Shown here: in pieces, positions 8,096 to 17,583 of the stretch | Layout of the letters: every line of letters begins with the position of its first letter | How positions within the stretch are numbered: the first letter of the stretch is position 1 | Assembly (NCBI RefSeq): GCF_000981505.1 | Contig: NZ_LN827929.1 | Span: 1,116,001 to 1,180,000, forward strand | Length of the DNA stretch: 64,000 bases | From: Candidatus Methylopumilus planktonicus | GTDB taxonomy: Bacteria; Pseudomonadota; Gammaproteobacteria; Burkholderiales; Methylophilaceae | Direction: 5' to 3' | Program-made: the position numbers and the translations under genes | Notes under the pieces: model-generated | The model's database searches: none | What the model was told of the DNA's origin: nothing | The model's input: only the letters and a program-made list of their open reading frames with translations

Positions 8096-9045
8096 TGGTA
8101 AACTCCCGCCATTTCTTGATTTAAAATTCCATTCTTAGAATTGGTATAACGTGTTGCTAAATTAGAGGTCTTAGGATCATGGATATCTAATGTTGTTAAT
8201 CTCCAACATTTCTTATTGGCAAGTAGTGCAAGCAATAATTTGTTATTTAATTCATGGCCAGATTTGTATGCTTTGAAATTACCTATAATTGAATAACCTA
8301 GCATATATAGATCACCTACGGCATCGAGTATTTTATGTCGCACAAATTCATCGTTGTAACGTAATCCGTCTTTATTAATAATTTTGTACTCATCTAAGAC
8401 AATCGCATTATCGAGTGACCCACCTCTAGCTAAACCATTAGATCTTAAGTACTCAACTTCCTGCATAAATCCAAATGTGCGTGCACGACTAATTTCTGTG
8501 ATATAGGATTCATCATAAAAATCCAAAGCAACTTTATTAGTCGATGCGTCAAAAACAGGATGAGGAAAATCGATTGTAAAATCAACTTTAAATCCATCGT
8601 AAGGCTCAAACCTCGCCCACTTATCTTTATCTTTTACTTCAATTACATCATTAATTAAAACAAATTTTTTCGCGGCATCTTGCTCTTTGATCTTCGCTTT
8701 TTGAAGAAGGTAGATAAATGGTATGGAGCTTCCGTCCATAATAGGCACTTCGGATCCATTCAGTTCAATAATAATATTATCGATACCAGTTGCTGATAAT
8801 GCAGACATTAAATGCTCAACGGTAGCTACACGCGAAGTATCTTGACCAATAGCTGAACACATTTTGGTATCTTTAATAGCCTCAGGACTTACTTTAACCT
8901 CATAAATTTTCTTTTGATCAACCCTTCTAAAGACAATCCCTTTATCCACTTCGGCGGGCTTTAAAGTCATGGTCACTTTTTCACCATTATGAAGACCGAC
9001 ACCAGAAGTCTGCACTGACTTTTGAATAGTTCTTTGTTTAATCAT
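8092..9045 (-). CDS. lpxC: UDP-3-O-acyl-GlcNAc deacetylase LpxC
   Basis: Zinc deacetylase that commits UDP-acyl-GlcNAc to lipid A synthesis, showing a Gram-negative outer membrane with LPS. The 317 residues cover both LpxC domains. Zinc ligands are recognisable in TVEHLMSAL (His near 79) and RHKILDAVGD (His and Asp near 238-242), and the catalytic-region histidine in SGHELNNK. It follows ftsZ by 7 bases, the classical end of the dcw cluster, and its stop overlaps the start of the 53-residue gene. Confidence 0.97.
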   Translation of the reverse strand: MIKQRTIQKSVQTSGVGLHNGEKVTMTLKPAEVDKGIVFRRVDQKKIYEVKVSPEAIKDTKMCSAIGQDTSRVATVEHLMSALSATGIDNIIIELNGSEVPIMDGSSIPFIYLLQKAKIKEQDAAKKFVLINDVIEVKDKDKWARFEPYDGFKVDFTIDFPHPVFDASTNKVALDFYDESYITEISRARTFGFMQEVEYLRSNGLARGGSLDNAIVLDEYKIINKDGLRYNDEFVRHKILDAVGDLYMLGYSIIGNFKAYKSGHELNNKLLLALLANKKCWRLTTLDIHDPKTSNLATRYTNSKNGILNQEMAGVYQ

Positions 9046-9052
9046 TGAGCGC

Positions 9053-10204
9053 TTACTCGCCTTTTTTTCTTAAGAATGCAGGAATATCATATTCCTCCAT
9101 ACCTGACATTTTCATAATTTCAACTTGGGCCCTATTTTCATTAGAGCTGAATACATCTGGTTCATCATCTAGAGAGGGCTCTTCTTGGGCTGGGCTTTGT
9201 TTATTTTGCATGATAGATCTGGGTTCAATACGGGGCATTCTTTGTTTTACGTTTTGAGCTAGTCCTGTCGCTACAACAGTCACTCGAATAGAATCACCCA
9301 TTGCTTCGTCAATAACGTTACCAACGATCACTGTGGAATCGATAGCAGCAAACTGCTTAATCGTTTCCATAACTTCATGGTACTCCTTAAGTGTAAATTT
9401 ACTACTTGCAGAGATATTTACTAGTACACCTCGGGCATTTACTAAATTCACATCTTCTAAAAGAGGACTTGCAACTGCAGCTTGAGATGCTTTATATGCA
9501 CGATGATCGCCTTGTGCAACTCCAGAACCAATCATCGCCATTCCCATTTCACCCATAACAGTCTTAACGTCAGCGAAGTCAACATTCACCAACCCTGGGC
9601 TATTAATAATTTCTGAAATACCTGAAACTGCATTATGTAGAACATCATTTGCTGCATTAAAGGCTTCTAAGAATGGTATGTTCTCCCCTAAAACTTCCAT
9701 TAATTTTTCATTTGGAATGACAATTAGGGAATCTACATGCTGAACTAATTCATTAATACCGTCAGTAGCAATAGCTGTTCTTTTACCTTCAAATAAAAAA
9801 GGTTTAGTCACAACTGCAATAGTTAAAATACCTAATTCTTTTGCAATCTGAGCAATTACAGGTGCAGCCCCTGTCCCAGTTCCCCCTCCCATCCCTGCTG
9901 TGATAAACAACATATCAGCACCTTTAATAGAGCTAATAATTTTTTCTTTATCATCAATAGCAGCTTGCTTTCCAATTTCAGGCTTGGCACCAGCGCCTAA
10001 GCCTTTGGTCATCTCCTGACCAATCTGCAATATATGGCTTGCCCGACTTTTTTTCAGAGCTTGCATATCAGTATTGGCACAGATAAATTCAACACCTGTT
10101 AAATTCTTATCGATCATATGATCAATAGCATTTCCGCCGCAGCCACCGACACCAATGACTTTTATGATGGCATTTTGCGACTTGCTATCAACAACTTCAA
10201 ACAT
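9053..10204 (-). CDS. ftsZ: Cell division GTPase FtsZ
   Basis: Tubulin homologue that polymerises into the division ring. The 383 residues include the GTP-binding GGGTGTGAAPV signature (about residues 107-117), the T7 region, a variable acidic linker from about 315, and the conserved C-terminal peptide YDIPAFLRKK that binds FtsA and other ring partners. It follows ftsA by 16 bases in the usual dcw order. Confidence 0.98.
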   Translation of the reverse strand: MFEVVDSKSQNAIIKVIGVGGCGGNAIDHMIDKNLTGVEFICANTDMQALKKSRASHILQIGQEMTKGLGAGAKPEIGKQAAIDDKEKIISSIKGADMLFITAGMGGGTGTGAAPVIAQIAKELGILTIAVVTKPFLFEGKRTAIATDGINELVQHVDSLIVIPNEKLMEVLGENIPFLEAFNAANDVLHNAVSGISEIINSPGLVNVDFADVKTVMGEMGMAMIGSGVAQGDHRAYKASQAAVASPLLEDVNLVNARGVLVNISASSKFTLKEYHEVMETIKQFAAIDSTVIVGNVIDEAMGDSIRVTVVATGLAQNVKQRMPRIEPRSIMQNKQSPAQEEPSLDDEPDVFSSNENRAQVEIMKMSGMEEYDIPAFLRKKGE

Positions 10205-10220
10205 ATCCTATCTCCAAGAT

Positions 10221-11459
10221 TTAAAAGTTACCTTGAAACCAATTCTTCATTTTCATAAAGATTTGATTTATTGAATTACCGTCAATTTGATTCATCATTT
10301 CTTTCTCTAGCTGTCCTTTGCCCATCAGCAACAATCCAATGCCCGTTGAATACCTAGGATTGTCCACGACTTCAGACAAACCACCTACATTTCTTGGTGT
10401 TCCAATTCTGACTGGCATCCTGAATACACTTTCCCCAAGATTGACCATGCCTTTCATCAGTGATGATCCACCTGTAATTACAATTCCAGAAGCTATCATA
10501 TCTTCCATACCACTTCGTTTCAACTCGTGCGCAACAAGTTCGTAAAGCTCAACTAACCGAGCTTCAATGACCTCTGCTAATGAGAGTGTTGAGATAGTTT
10601 TAGACTCTTTCCCGTCTACCACAGGAATTTCAATTTGCTCTGAAGCTGAAGCTAAACTTCTTGCAGCATATCCATGTTTAATTTTTATCTCTTCTGCTGA
10701 TGGTAAAGGCGTTCTAAATGCCACCGCGATATCATTATTGATCTGATCACCAGCAATCGGGATTACAGCCGTATGTCGAATAGAGCCATGTCTTAGTACA
10801 GCAATATCAGTTGTCCCGCCACCAATATCCACCAAACAGACACCCAATTCTTTTTCATCATCCGTGAGGACTGCCATGCTTGAAGCTAGAGGTTGCAGCA
10901 CTAATTCAGACACTTCAAGTCCGCAACGCTTGATACATTTCACAATATTTTGCGCAGCGGCAATAGCGCCAGTAACAATATGAACCTTAACCTCTAATTT
11001 CATACCGCTCATGCCAAGCGGTTGCCTAACATCTTCCTGCCCATCAATCACATATTCTTGCGTCAAAATATGTAGAACTTGCTGATCATTTGGGAGTGTA
11101 ATGGCGCAAGCAGTTTCAATTACTTTATCAACGTCTAATTGTGAGACTTCGGCATCTTTAATTTTGACCATTCCGTGAGAATTGATACTTTTAATATGGC
11201 TACCTGCAATGCCAGTATAAACATCGGTAATCTTACAATTCGCCATCAATTCAGCTTCTTCAATTGCTCTTTGAATTGCCTCCATAGTGGAGTCAATATT
11301 AATGACTACACCTTTTCTTAAACCTTTTGAGCTATGTTGACCTAATCCGATCACATTCAATAAACCATCTGGTTGTAATTCAGCAACAATAGCCACAATT
11401 TTGGACGTTCCAATATCAAGCCCTACGATGAGATTTTTTTCTTCTTTTTGCTTAATCAT
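10221..11459 (-). CDS. ftsA: Cell division protein FtsA
   Basis: Actin-like ATPase that ties FtsZ filaments to the membrane. The 412 residues start with the phosphate-binding GLDIGTSK (about 13-20); the second phosphate loop is LVDIGGGTTDIAV (about 205-217). The C-terminus ends in an amphipathic stretch with phenylalanines, lysines and a tryptophan (KMKNWF), the usual membrane-targeting sequence. The start overlaps the ftsQ stop by 4 bases. Confidence 0.97.
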   Translation of the reverse strand: MIKQKEEKNLIVGLDIGTSKIVAIVAELQPDGLLNVIGLGQHSSKGLRKGVVINIDSTMEAIQRAIEEAELMANCKITDVYTGIAGSHIKSINSHGMVKIKDAEVSQLDVDKVIETACAITLPNDQQVLHILTQEYVIDGQEDVRQPLGMSGMKLEVKVHIVTGAIAAAQNIVKCIKRCGLEVSELVLQPLASSMAVLTDDEKELGVCLVDIGGGTTDIAVLRHGSIRHTAVIPIAGDQINNDIAVAFRTPLPSAEEIKIKHGYAARSLASASEQIEIPVVDGKESKTISTLSLAEVIEARLVELYELVAHELKRSGMEDMIASGIVITGGSSLMKGMVNLGESVFRMPVRIGTPRNVGGLSEVVDNPRYSTGIGLLLMGKGQLEKEMMNQIDGNSINQIFMKMKNWFQGNF

Positions 11460-12190
11460 ATAAGCGGCCTCTCACCACTATCAATTTTTTGGTTTGGTTC
11501 AGTAGATTTCTTAATAGCAAAACCATTTGGATATCTTAAGTCGGCAGAGCCAATTCGTTTAACTGAGGCCAAAATATTGTCGTACTGAGCCATAAAGCGA
11601 GACAGACTTTCTTCGATGTTATCTTTACTTAAGATAATTTTCATATTGTTAGTGGTTCTAATGTCCCAAGTGTACCTAGGAGATAGGGAAACTTGCGCAA
11701 TTTTTAATTGTTTTTTATCCAAAATACTTTGCATTTTTTTATACTCCAGTGCTATATAAGTCTCGGTACCTTCTGGACCAAAAAATAATGGGAGATCTTC
11801 ATCAGATGCTCCATGAAAAATTTCACCATTCTCATTCACCAAAGCAATAGCGCCCCACCTTCCTATGACTTGATGCTCCTCGACAAACACTTCCAATCGA
11901 TCCGGCCAGACTCTTTTTAAACTTACTTTTCTTATCCAAGGCAGCTTTGTAAAAGCCTCCTTGGCACTATATAAATCTAACGAAAAAAAATTGCCTTTAA
12001 CAAATCGATCGGAAATCATACCCACTTGATCTGCATCAAGATGCTGATATTGACCCACTACCTTAATCTCTCTAATAGGAAATTTAGCAAAATGCATAAA
12101 TTGATAACTCAATAAAAAAAGTAATAAAATAATATTAAGTAAAAAAACTAAATTACCTAACCAATAAACTTTTAAATAGTTATTTAACAT
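11456..12190 (-). CDS. ftsQ: Cell division protein FtsQ
   Basis: Bitopic inner-membrane divisome protein that bridges early and late division proteins. Of 244 residues, about 10-32 form the single membrane helix; a POTRA domain follows (about 37-105, with FPIREIKVVG), then the beta domain containing the WPDRLEVFVEEH stretch. The gene overlaps ddl upstream by 11 bases and ftsA downstream by 4, so translation is probably coupled. Confidence 0.95.
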   Translation of the reverse strand: MLNNYLKVYWLGNLVFLLNIILLLFLLSYQFMHFAKFPIREIKVVGQYQHLDADQVGMISDRFVKGNFFSLDLYSAKEAFTKLPWIRKVSLKRVWPDRLEVFVEEHQVIGRWGAIALVNENGEIFHGASDEDLPLFFGPEGTETYIALEYKKMQSILDKKQLKIAQVSLSPRYTWDIRTTNNMKIILSKDNIEESLSRFMAQYDNILASVKRIGSADLRYPNGFAIKKSTEPNQKIDSGERPLI

Positions 12191-13088
12191 TTGCAGTTTT
12201 TAATATCTCTAAAACTAATTGGTCGAAATTGGTACCCATCTCTTTCGCGGCCATGGGGACCAAACTATGACTTGTCATACCTGGTGACGTATTCACTTCT
12301 ATAAAATAGTGATCGTTTTTTTTATCCATCATAAAATCAACACGTCCCCAGCTAGAACATCCGATCGAGTTAAAAGCCTCCAGAGCTTCTTGAGCTATTA
12401 ATGCTTCTTTATTTTTTTCTATCCCTGAAGGACAAATATATTGCGTATCATCTTTAAGATATTTAGCTTCATAATCATAAAACTCGTTAGTTGGCTTTAT
12501 TTTAATGACTGGCAAGAACTTGCCGTTCACAATACCTACTGTAAATTCCTCACCATCCACAAATTTTTCAACAATCACATTTGGATCAATCTTCGACGTT
12601 TTTAAAAAAGCCTCTTTATATTGTTGTTCGTTTTTGATTTTATCAATACCAATACTTGACCCTTCGTTAGATGGTTTAATAAAAAATGGCGATCCAATTA
12701 AATTTACGATATCTGCATATGACGTTTTCTCAGTGACTTGATGAAAATCTGGCGTTGCAATATTTAATGCGCGCCATAACAATTTTGTTTTAAGTTTATC
12801 TATTGCAATGGCAGAACTGAAAGAATCGCTTCCGGTGTATGCCACATTTTTAGACTTTAAAAAGGCTTGCATGGATCCATCTTCACCGCCCCTACCGTGC
12901 AAGGCAATAAAAACCCTGTCGTAACTTTTAATGTCTTCAATATTTCTAAAAGAGGGATCAAAAGCTTCGGCATTTATGCCTAATCGGTTTAGGGCATGAA
13001 ATACAGCGTCACCACTTAGAAGTGAAACAGCCCTCTCATTGGAGTCGCCACCCATAAGCACTGCAACTTTTCCAAAATCATCCATCAA
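12180..13088 (-). CDS. ddl: D-alanine--D-alanine ligase
   Basis: ATP-grasp ligase that makes the D-Ala-D-Ala dipeptide for MurF. The 302 residues match DdlB in length. Visible motifs are LHGRGGEDGSMQ (residues about 59-70), PSNEGSSIGI in the ATP-grasp domain and the C-terminal metal-binding EVNTSPGMTSHSLVP. It overlaps murB by 4 bases and ftsQ by 11 within the dcw cluster. No second ddl is present in this window. Confidence 0.96.
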   Translation of the reverse strand: MMDDFGKVAVLMGGDSNERAVSLLSGDAVFHALNRLGINAEAFDPSFRNIEDIKSYDRVFIALHGRGGEDGSMQAFLKSKNVAYTGSDSFSSAIAIDKLKTKLLWRALNIATPDFHQVTEKTSYADIVNLIGSPFFIKPSNEGSSIGIDKIKNEQQYKEAFLKTSKIDPNVIVEKFVDGEEFTVGIVNGKFLPVIKIKPTNEFYDYEAKYLKDDTQYICPSGIEKNKEALIAQEALEAFNSIGCSSWGRVDFMMDKKNDHYFIEVNTSPGMTSHSLVPMAAKEMGTNFDQLVLEILKTANVK

Positions 13089-13963
13089 CTTAGAAAATCC
13101 CCTAAAATTTTGACTTCTCTTTCGAGCTTAATACCTTTTCTTTTAAATACTTCGGATTCAACATGGTCAATAATATTTTCAATGTCTTTTGCAGAGGCAT
13201 CACCTAAATTAATAATAAAATTGGCATGTTTGTCTGAAACCTCAGCATTGCCAACTCTAAAACCTTTTAAACCGCAATCTTCAATGAGTTTTGCTGCAAA
13301 GGTATCTTTTGGATTTCTAAATGTTGAGCCTGCCGTTGGCCAATTAAGAGGTTGCGTATTTTTTCTATGGTTAAGATATTCTTTTATCTTACTCTCTGGA
13401 TCAGCTGCCATATCTTTCTTAAAATTAAACCACGCACCTACAAACCATTCTTTTAAATTAGGCTTAATTACTTCGCGATAAGAAATTTTAAATTCATCTT
13501 TTAATCTCGTAACTATATTGCCACCTTCATCGATCATATTGACCTTGGTAACAAAATTCCATGTTTCAGAGCCATAACAACCTGCATTCATTGCCAAAGC
13601 GCCTCCAACTGTCCCTGGAATACCTGCAAAAAATTCTCCTTCTACATAATGTTCTTTAGCTAGATTTTTGGCAATTTTTGCACATGTATTACCCGCTTCT
13701 GAATATACGCCTTGATCAGTCATTTGAATTTCATTTAAAGCAGCATGCATAACAATCACAGTGCCGCGAATTCCGCCATCTCTCACTAAAATATTAGATC
13801 CCAATCCAATAAAAGTAAGAGGCTTTAAATATGACTCATGCTTTAAAAAAGATTTTAAGTCTTCTAAATTTTTAGGTGAAAATAAAGCATCAGCTGTCCC
13901 ACCTACACGCCAACTGTTGTATTTATTTAATGATTTATTTTTTAAAAATAATGCTTTCTTCAT
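13085..13963 (-). CDS. murB: UDP-N-acetylenolpyruvoylglucosamine reductase
   Basis: FAD- and NADPH-dependent reductase that completes UDP-MurNAc. The 292 residues show NSWRVGG near the N-terminus, the FAD-contacting GLGSNILVRDGG, GIPGTVGGALAMNAG, and TAGSTFRNP with its active-site serine. The length and the absence of the E. coli-type insertions suggest the shorter type II MurB. It lies between murC and ddl with 4-base overlaps on both sides. Confidence 0.96.
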   Translation of the reverse strand: MKKALFLKNKSLNKYNSWRVGGTADALFSPKNLEDLKSFLKHESYLKPLTFIGLGSNILVRDGGIRGTVIVMHAALNEIQMTDQGVYSEAGNTCAKIAKNLAKEHYVEGEFFAGIPGTVGGALAMNAGCYGSETWNFVTKVNMIDEGGNIVTRLKDEFKISYREVIKPNLKEWFVGAWFNFKKDMAADPESKIKEYLNHRKNTQPLNWPTAGSTFRNPKDTFAAKLIEDCGLKGFRVGNAEVSDKHANFIINLGDASAKDIENIIDHVESEVFKRKGIKLEREVKILGDFLS

Positions 13964-15351
13964 GAATTCACAATATTTAAAATATCCTTAGTCACCCTTC
14001 CTACCGACCCTGCACCCATCACAATTAAAATTGAATTTTGATTGATATTTTGAAGTGCTGTTTTAGCTAGTTTAGTAATATCCTTCTCAAATGAAACTTT
14101 GTTTGTGATCTTATTAATACTATCCATCATTGCTGATGAACTTACCCCTGGAATCATTTTTTCTCCTGCCGAATAAATATCGGTAAGAAGGACTTGATCT
14201 GCCTTATGAAGCACCCTTACAAACTCATTAAAATAGTCTCGCGACCTTGTATAGCGGTGAGGCTGAAATATTAGATAAATAGATCTATTTGGATAAGCGT
14301 CTCCTGCCGCATCAAGAACTGCTTCGATTTCTACAGGATGATGGCCATAGTCGTCGACTAGGATAAAAGTTTTATCGTTAAAAATTAGATCTTTATATGT
14401 TTCAAATCTACGACCCACCCCTTTAAAATTCTTTAGAGCGTCGATTGTTTTTGAAATGGGAATTTCAAGTTCATCAGCAAGCGCTATTGCTGCTAATGCA
14501 TTTCTTACATAGTGCTTACCTGGAAGGTTTAAGGTGATATCTTTTTTAACTACATCAGAATGTTTAATGGTAACTTTAAAATGCATTTTACCTGCATCTG
14601 CATTAACTTCCTCTGCGTGAACGTCAGCATTTTCTGATAAGCCATATGTGATAATAGGTCTAGAAATCTCAGAGATAATTGATTTAATAACAGGATCATC
14701 AATGCATAGAATCACCACGCCATAAAATGGTAGTCGATGAATGAATTCAATGTAGGTTTTTTTGAGTTTATCAAAATCATTATCATAAGTTTCCATATGA
14801 TCTTGATCAATATTTGTCACAATTGAATATACGGGGGTTAGATGCAAGAAAGATGCATCTGACTCATCAGCCTCAACTACAATATACTCACCATTTCCTA
14901 ATTTTGCATTCGCATTTAAAGAAGAAAGTCTTCCGCCGATCACATATGTTGGATCCATTGAAGCTTCAGCCAAAATAGAAGCGATTAAACTTGTAGTTGT
15001 TGTTTTGCCGTGGGTACCTGCTACTGCAATACCTTTTTTAAAACGCATTAATTCTGAAAGCATTTCTGCCCTAGGCATAATTGGTATTTTATTTTTAATA
15101 GCTGCTTTTAGTTCTGGATTATCTTGATCAATTGCAGAGGAAATCACAACAACATCAACATCTCGAATATTGTCAGATGAATGGTTAATAAAAATTTTAA
15201 TGCCGAGATCTTTTAGGCGAGAAGTCACAGGCGATTCTTGAATATCTGAACCAGAAATAAAGTAGCCTAGGTTATGCATCACTTCTGCAATACCGCTCAT
15301 ACCAGAGCCACCTATTCCTATAAAATGAATTCTATTTATATTGTGTTTCAT
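13960..15351 (-). CDS. murC: UDP-N-acetylmuramate--L-alanine ligase
   Basis: Adds L-alanine to UDP-MurNAc. The 463 residues follow the three-domain Mur ligase plan: an N-terminal UDP-binding Rossmann domain (IGIGGSGMSGIAEV), the central ATP-binding loop GTHGKTTT (about 113-120) and a C-terminal domain with DDYGHHPVEI and FQPHRYTR, both typical of MurC. It overlaps murG upstream and murB downstream by 4 bases each. Confidence 0.97.
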   Translation of the reverse strand: MKHNINRIHFIGIGGSGMSGIAEVMHNLGYFISGSDIQESPVTSRLKDLGIKIFINHSSDNIRDVDVVVISSAIDQDNPELKAAIKNKIPIMPRAEMLSELMRFKKGIAVAGTHGKTTTTSLIASILAEASMDPTYVIGGRLSSLNANAKLGNGEYIVVEADESDASFLHLTPVYSIVTNIDQDHMETYDNDFDKLKKTYIEFIHRLPFYGVVILCIDDPVIKSIISEISRPIITYGLSENADVHAEEVNADAGKMHFKVTIKHSDVVKKDITLNLPGKHYVRNALAAIALADELEIPISKTIDALKNFKGVGRRFETYKDLIFNDKTFILVDDYGHHPVEIEAVLDAAGDAYPNRSIYLIFQPHRYTRSRDYFNEFVRVLHKADQVLLTDIYSAGEKMIPGVSSSAMMDSINKITNKVSFEKDITKLAKTALQNINQNSILIVMGAGSVGRVTKDILNIVNS

Positions 15352-16421
15352 TTTTTAATTAATCGCTCGCATGCTTGAAAAATGACTTCCTCAGGCTTTG
15401 TCGCCACATTTTCGAGTGCTGCTTTTGCCATAATCAAACATTTTTTTCTTGTCATTTCTTGAAGTAATCCACTTAATACGTCTGCTGTAAATTCCTCTTG
15501 AATTATAAGTCGCGCAGCCTTCTTGTCACTTAAGTATTTTGCGTTATAAAACTGATGGTTATCAACTGCAAAAGGAAAAGGCACTAATAAGCTAGGAATA
15601 CCAGCTGCCGAAAATTCAGACACTGTCAGGGCGCCGGATCTGGCTATAACAAAATCTGCCCATTCATAAACTTTTTCAATATTGTCTAAATAAGCTCTGC
15701 AGTCTACTTTGATATCACTCTTCTTGTATGCTGCTTTCAATTCTTGAAAATGTTTCTCGCCTGACTGATGAATAATCGTTGGTCTATTTTTAGGATGTAT
15801 TTTTTTTATACTTAATGGAATCGTATCATTAAAAAATTTAGCGCCCAGACTGCCCCCGACTACAAGCAATCTTAACGGTCCCTTTCTATTTTTAAATCTT
15901 TTAATTGGTGGCACAATTTGTCTAATAGCATTTCTCACTGGATTCCCAATTTTTTTAGAGGAACGTATAAACTTAATTGGAAATGCAGAATATATTTCTG
16001 TAGCAATCATCGCCAATAATTTATTAGTAAGTCCTGGGATAGAGTTTTGTTCATGCACAATCAGTTCCTTACCCATGAGTCTTGCCATAACCCCGGCAGG
16101 AAATGAAACATAACCCCCCATAGCAATTACCACATCTGGCTTTTCATTTTTAATTGTTATTGCGCATTGTATTAAAGCAATTAAAAGTGTAAATGGCAGT
16201 TTTAACCAACTTAAAATACTTTTGCCTCTGACGCCTGAAATATCAATCATTGCTTTTTGATAAGGCTTTTTTTCTATTAACCTATTTTCCATGCCATTTT
16301 TTGTGCCAAGCCAAGTGATCAACCAACCTTTAGCTTTTAAATAATCAGCAATTGCGATACCTGGATAGATGTGCCCTCCAGTTCCTCCTGCAACAATCAA
16401 TATTTTTTTATTGGGTCTCAT
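15348..16421 (-). CDS. murG: Lipid II-forming GlcNAc transferase MurG
   Basis: Peripheral membrane GT-B glycosyltransferase that adds GlcNAc to lipid I. The 357 residues contain the acceptor-domain GGTGGHIYPG loop (about 12-21), the second glycine-rich loop GGYVSFPAG and the third GGSLGAKFFN. The ARSGALTVSE motif near residue 270 binds UDP-GlcNAc. It lies between ftsW and murC. Confidence 0.97.
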   Translation of the reverse strand: MRPNKKILIVAGGTGGHIYPGIAIADYLKAKGWLITWLGTKNGMENRLIEKKPYQKAMIDISGVRGKSILSWLKLPFTLLIALIQCAITIKNEKPDVVIAMGGYVSFPAGVMARLMGKELIVHEQNSIPGLTNKLLAMIATEIYSAFPIKFIRSSKKIGNPVRNAIRQIVPPIKRFKNRKGPLRLLVVGGSLGAKFFNDTIPLSIKKIHPKNRPTIIHQSGEKHFQELKAAYKKSDIKVDCRAYLDNIEKVYEWADFVIARSGALTVSEFSAAGIPSLLVPFPFAVDNHQFYNAKYLSDKKAARLIIQEEFTADVLSGLLQEMTRKKCLIMAKAALENVATKPEEVIFQACERLIKK

Positions 16422-16425
16422 TAAA

Positions 16426-17583
16426 CTAAATTCCCCTTAGCCCTCTTCGATTTTCCCAATCAATTCGCAGTAATATTGCAAGTGCAATCATATTAGCCAA
16501 AATACCGCTACCGCCGTAAGAAAGAAGTGGCAGGGTTAAACCTTTTGTAGGAAGAAGTCCCATATTCACACCCATATTGATAATACCTTGCGTACCAAAC
16601 CAAATACCAATGCCTTGAGATAATAGGGCTGAGTAATAATTTTCATTAATAATAGCTTCTTTAGCAATTCCAAAAGCCCTGATTACCAACCATGAAAACA
16701 ATCCAATAACTATAAGTACGCCAAAGAAACCAAACTCTTCAGCTAATACAGCCAAAATAAAATCAGTGTGAGCTTCTGGTAAGTAAAGTAATTTTTCGAC
16801 ACTGCCACCTAGCCCTACTCCAAAAAATTCACCTCGTCCAAAGGCTATAAGTGCGTGTGATAATTGATAACCTTTTCCATAAGGGTCGGCCCATGGATTA
16901 AAAAAACCTATCAACCTTTGGTATCTATAATCAGAGCTGTAAATTAATGCTGTCATACCAATAGGTGCAACAATAGTAAGACCCATCAGTATTTTTTTGT
17001 CTATGCCACCTAAAATTAATGTACACATTGCAATGACTAAGATTACTGCAAATGCGCCAAAATCTGGTTCAAGCAATAGCAATGCACCTAACAACATAAT
17101 TACTGATGCCATCGGAAGAAAACCTTTTAGAAAACTACCAATTTCTTTTGATTTTCTTAAAACATAATCTGAGGCATACATGGCTGTAAATAATTTCATA
17201 AATTCCGAGGGCTGCATATTCAATACAAATAATGAAATCCAACGCCTACTTCCATTCACAACATGGCCAATACCAGGAATGAGAACAAGGATAAGTGAGA
17301 CCATGCCTGCCATAAATAAATAAGGGGACATCTTTTGCCACCAGCGAATTGGGATTTGGAAAATAATAAATCCGACAATAAATCCCAGTGAAATATAAAT
17401 TGATTGCCTTACTAAGAAAAAGTAATTTTGATGTTTAGTTAATTTACTAGATTCAGCAAAAGAAATAGAGGATGAATACACCATGATAAGGCCAATTGCA
17501 ATTAATATTAGCGAAACCCAAAACAGGCCTTGATCAAAAGAAGGCTTATCTATTGTCGATTTATTAGAAAATTTATCAATCAT
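16426..17583 (-). CDS. ftsW: SEDS glycosyltransferase FtsW
   Basis: Polytopic SEDS protein that polymerises lipid II at the septum with its partner FtsI. The 385 residues hold about ten hydrophobic helices. The family segments GSRRWI, QPSEFMKL, LLEPDFG and the C-terminal LPLLSYGGSG are present; the glutamate in PSEF and the aspartate in EPDFG are typical functional positions. The start overlaps murD by 4 bases. Confidence 0.96.
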   Translation of the reverse strand: MIDKFSNKSTIDKPSFDQGLFWVSLILIAIGLIMVYSSSISFAESSKLTKHQNYFFLVRQSIYISLGFIVGFIIFQIPIRWWQKMSPYLFMAGMVSLILVLIPGIGHVVNGSRRWISLFVLNMQPSEFMKLFTAMYASDYVLRKSKEIGSFLKGFLPMASVIMLLGALLLLEPDFGAFAVILVIAMCTLILGGIDKKILMGLTIVAPIGMTALIYSSDYRYQRLIGFFNPWADPYGKGYQLSHALIAFGRGEFFGVGLGGSVEKLLYLPEAHTDFILAVLAEEFGFFGVLIVIGLFSWLVIRAFGIAKEAIINENYYSALLSQGIGIWFGTQGIINMGVNMGLLPTKGLTLPLLSYGGSGILANMIALAILLRIDWENRRGLRGI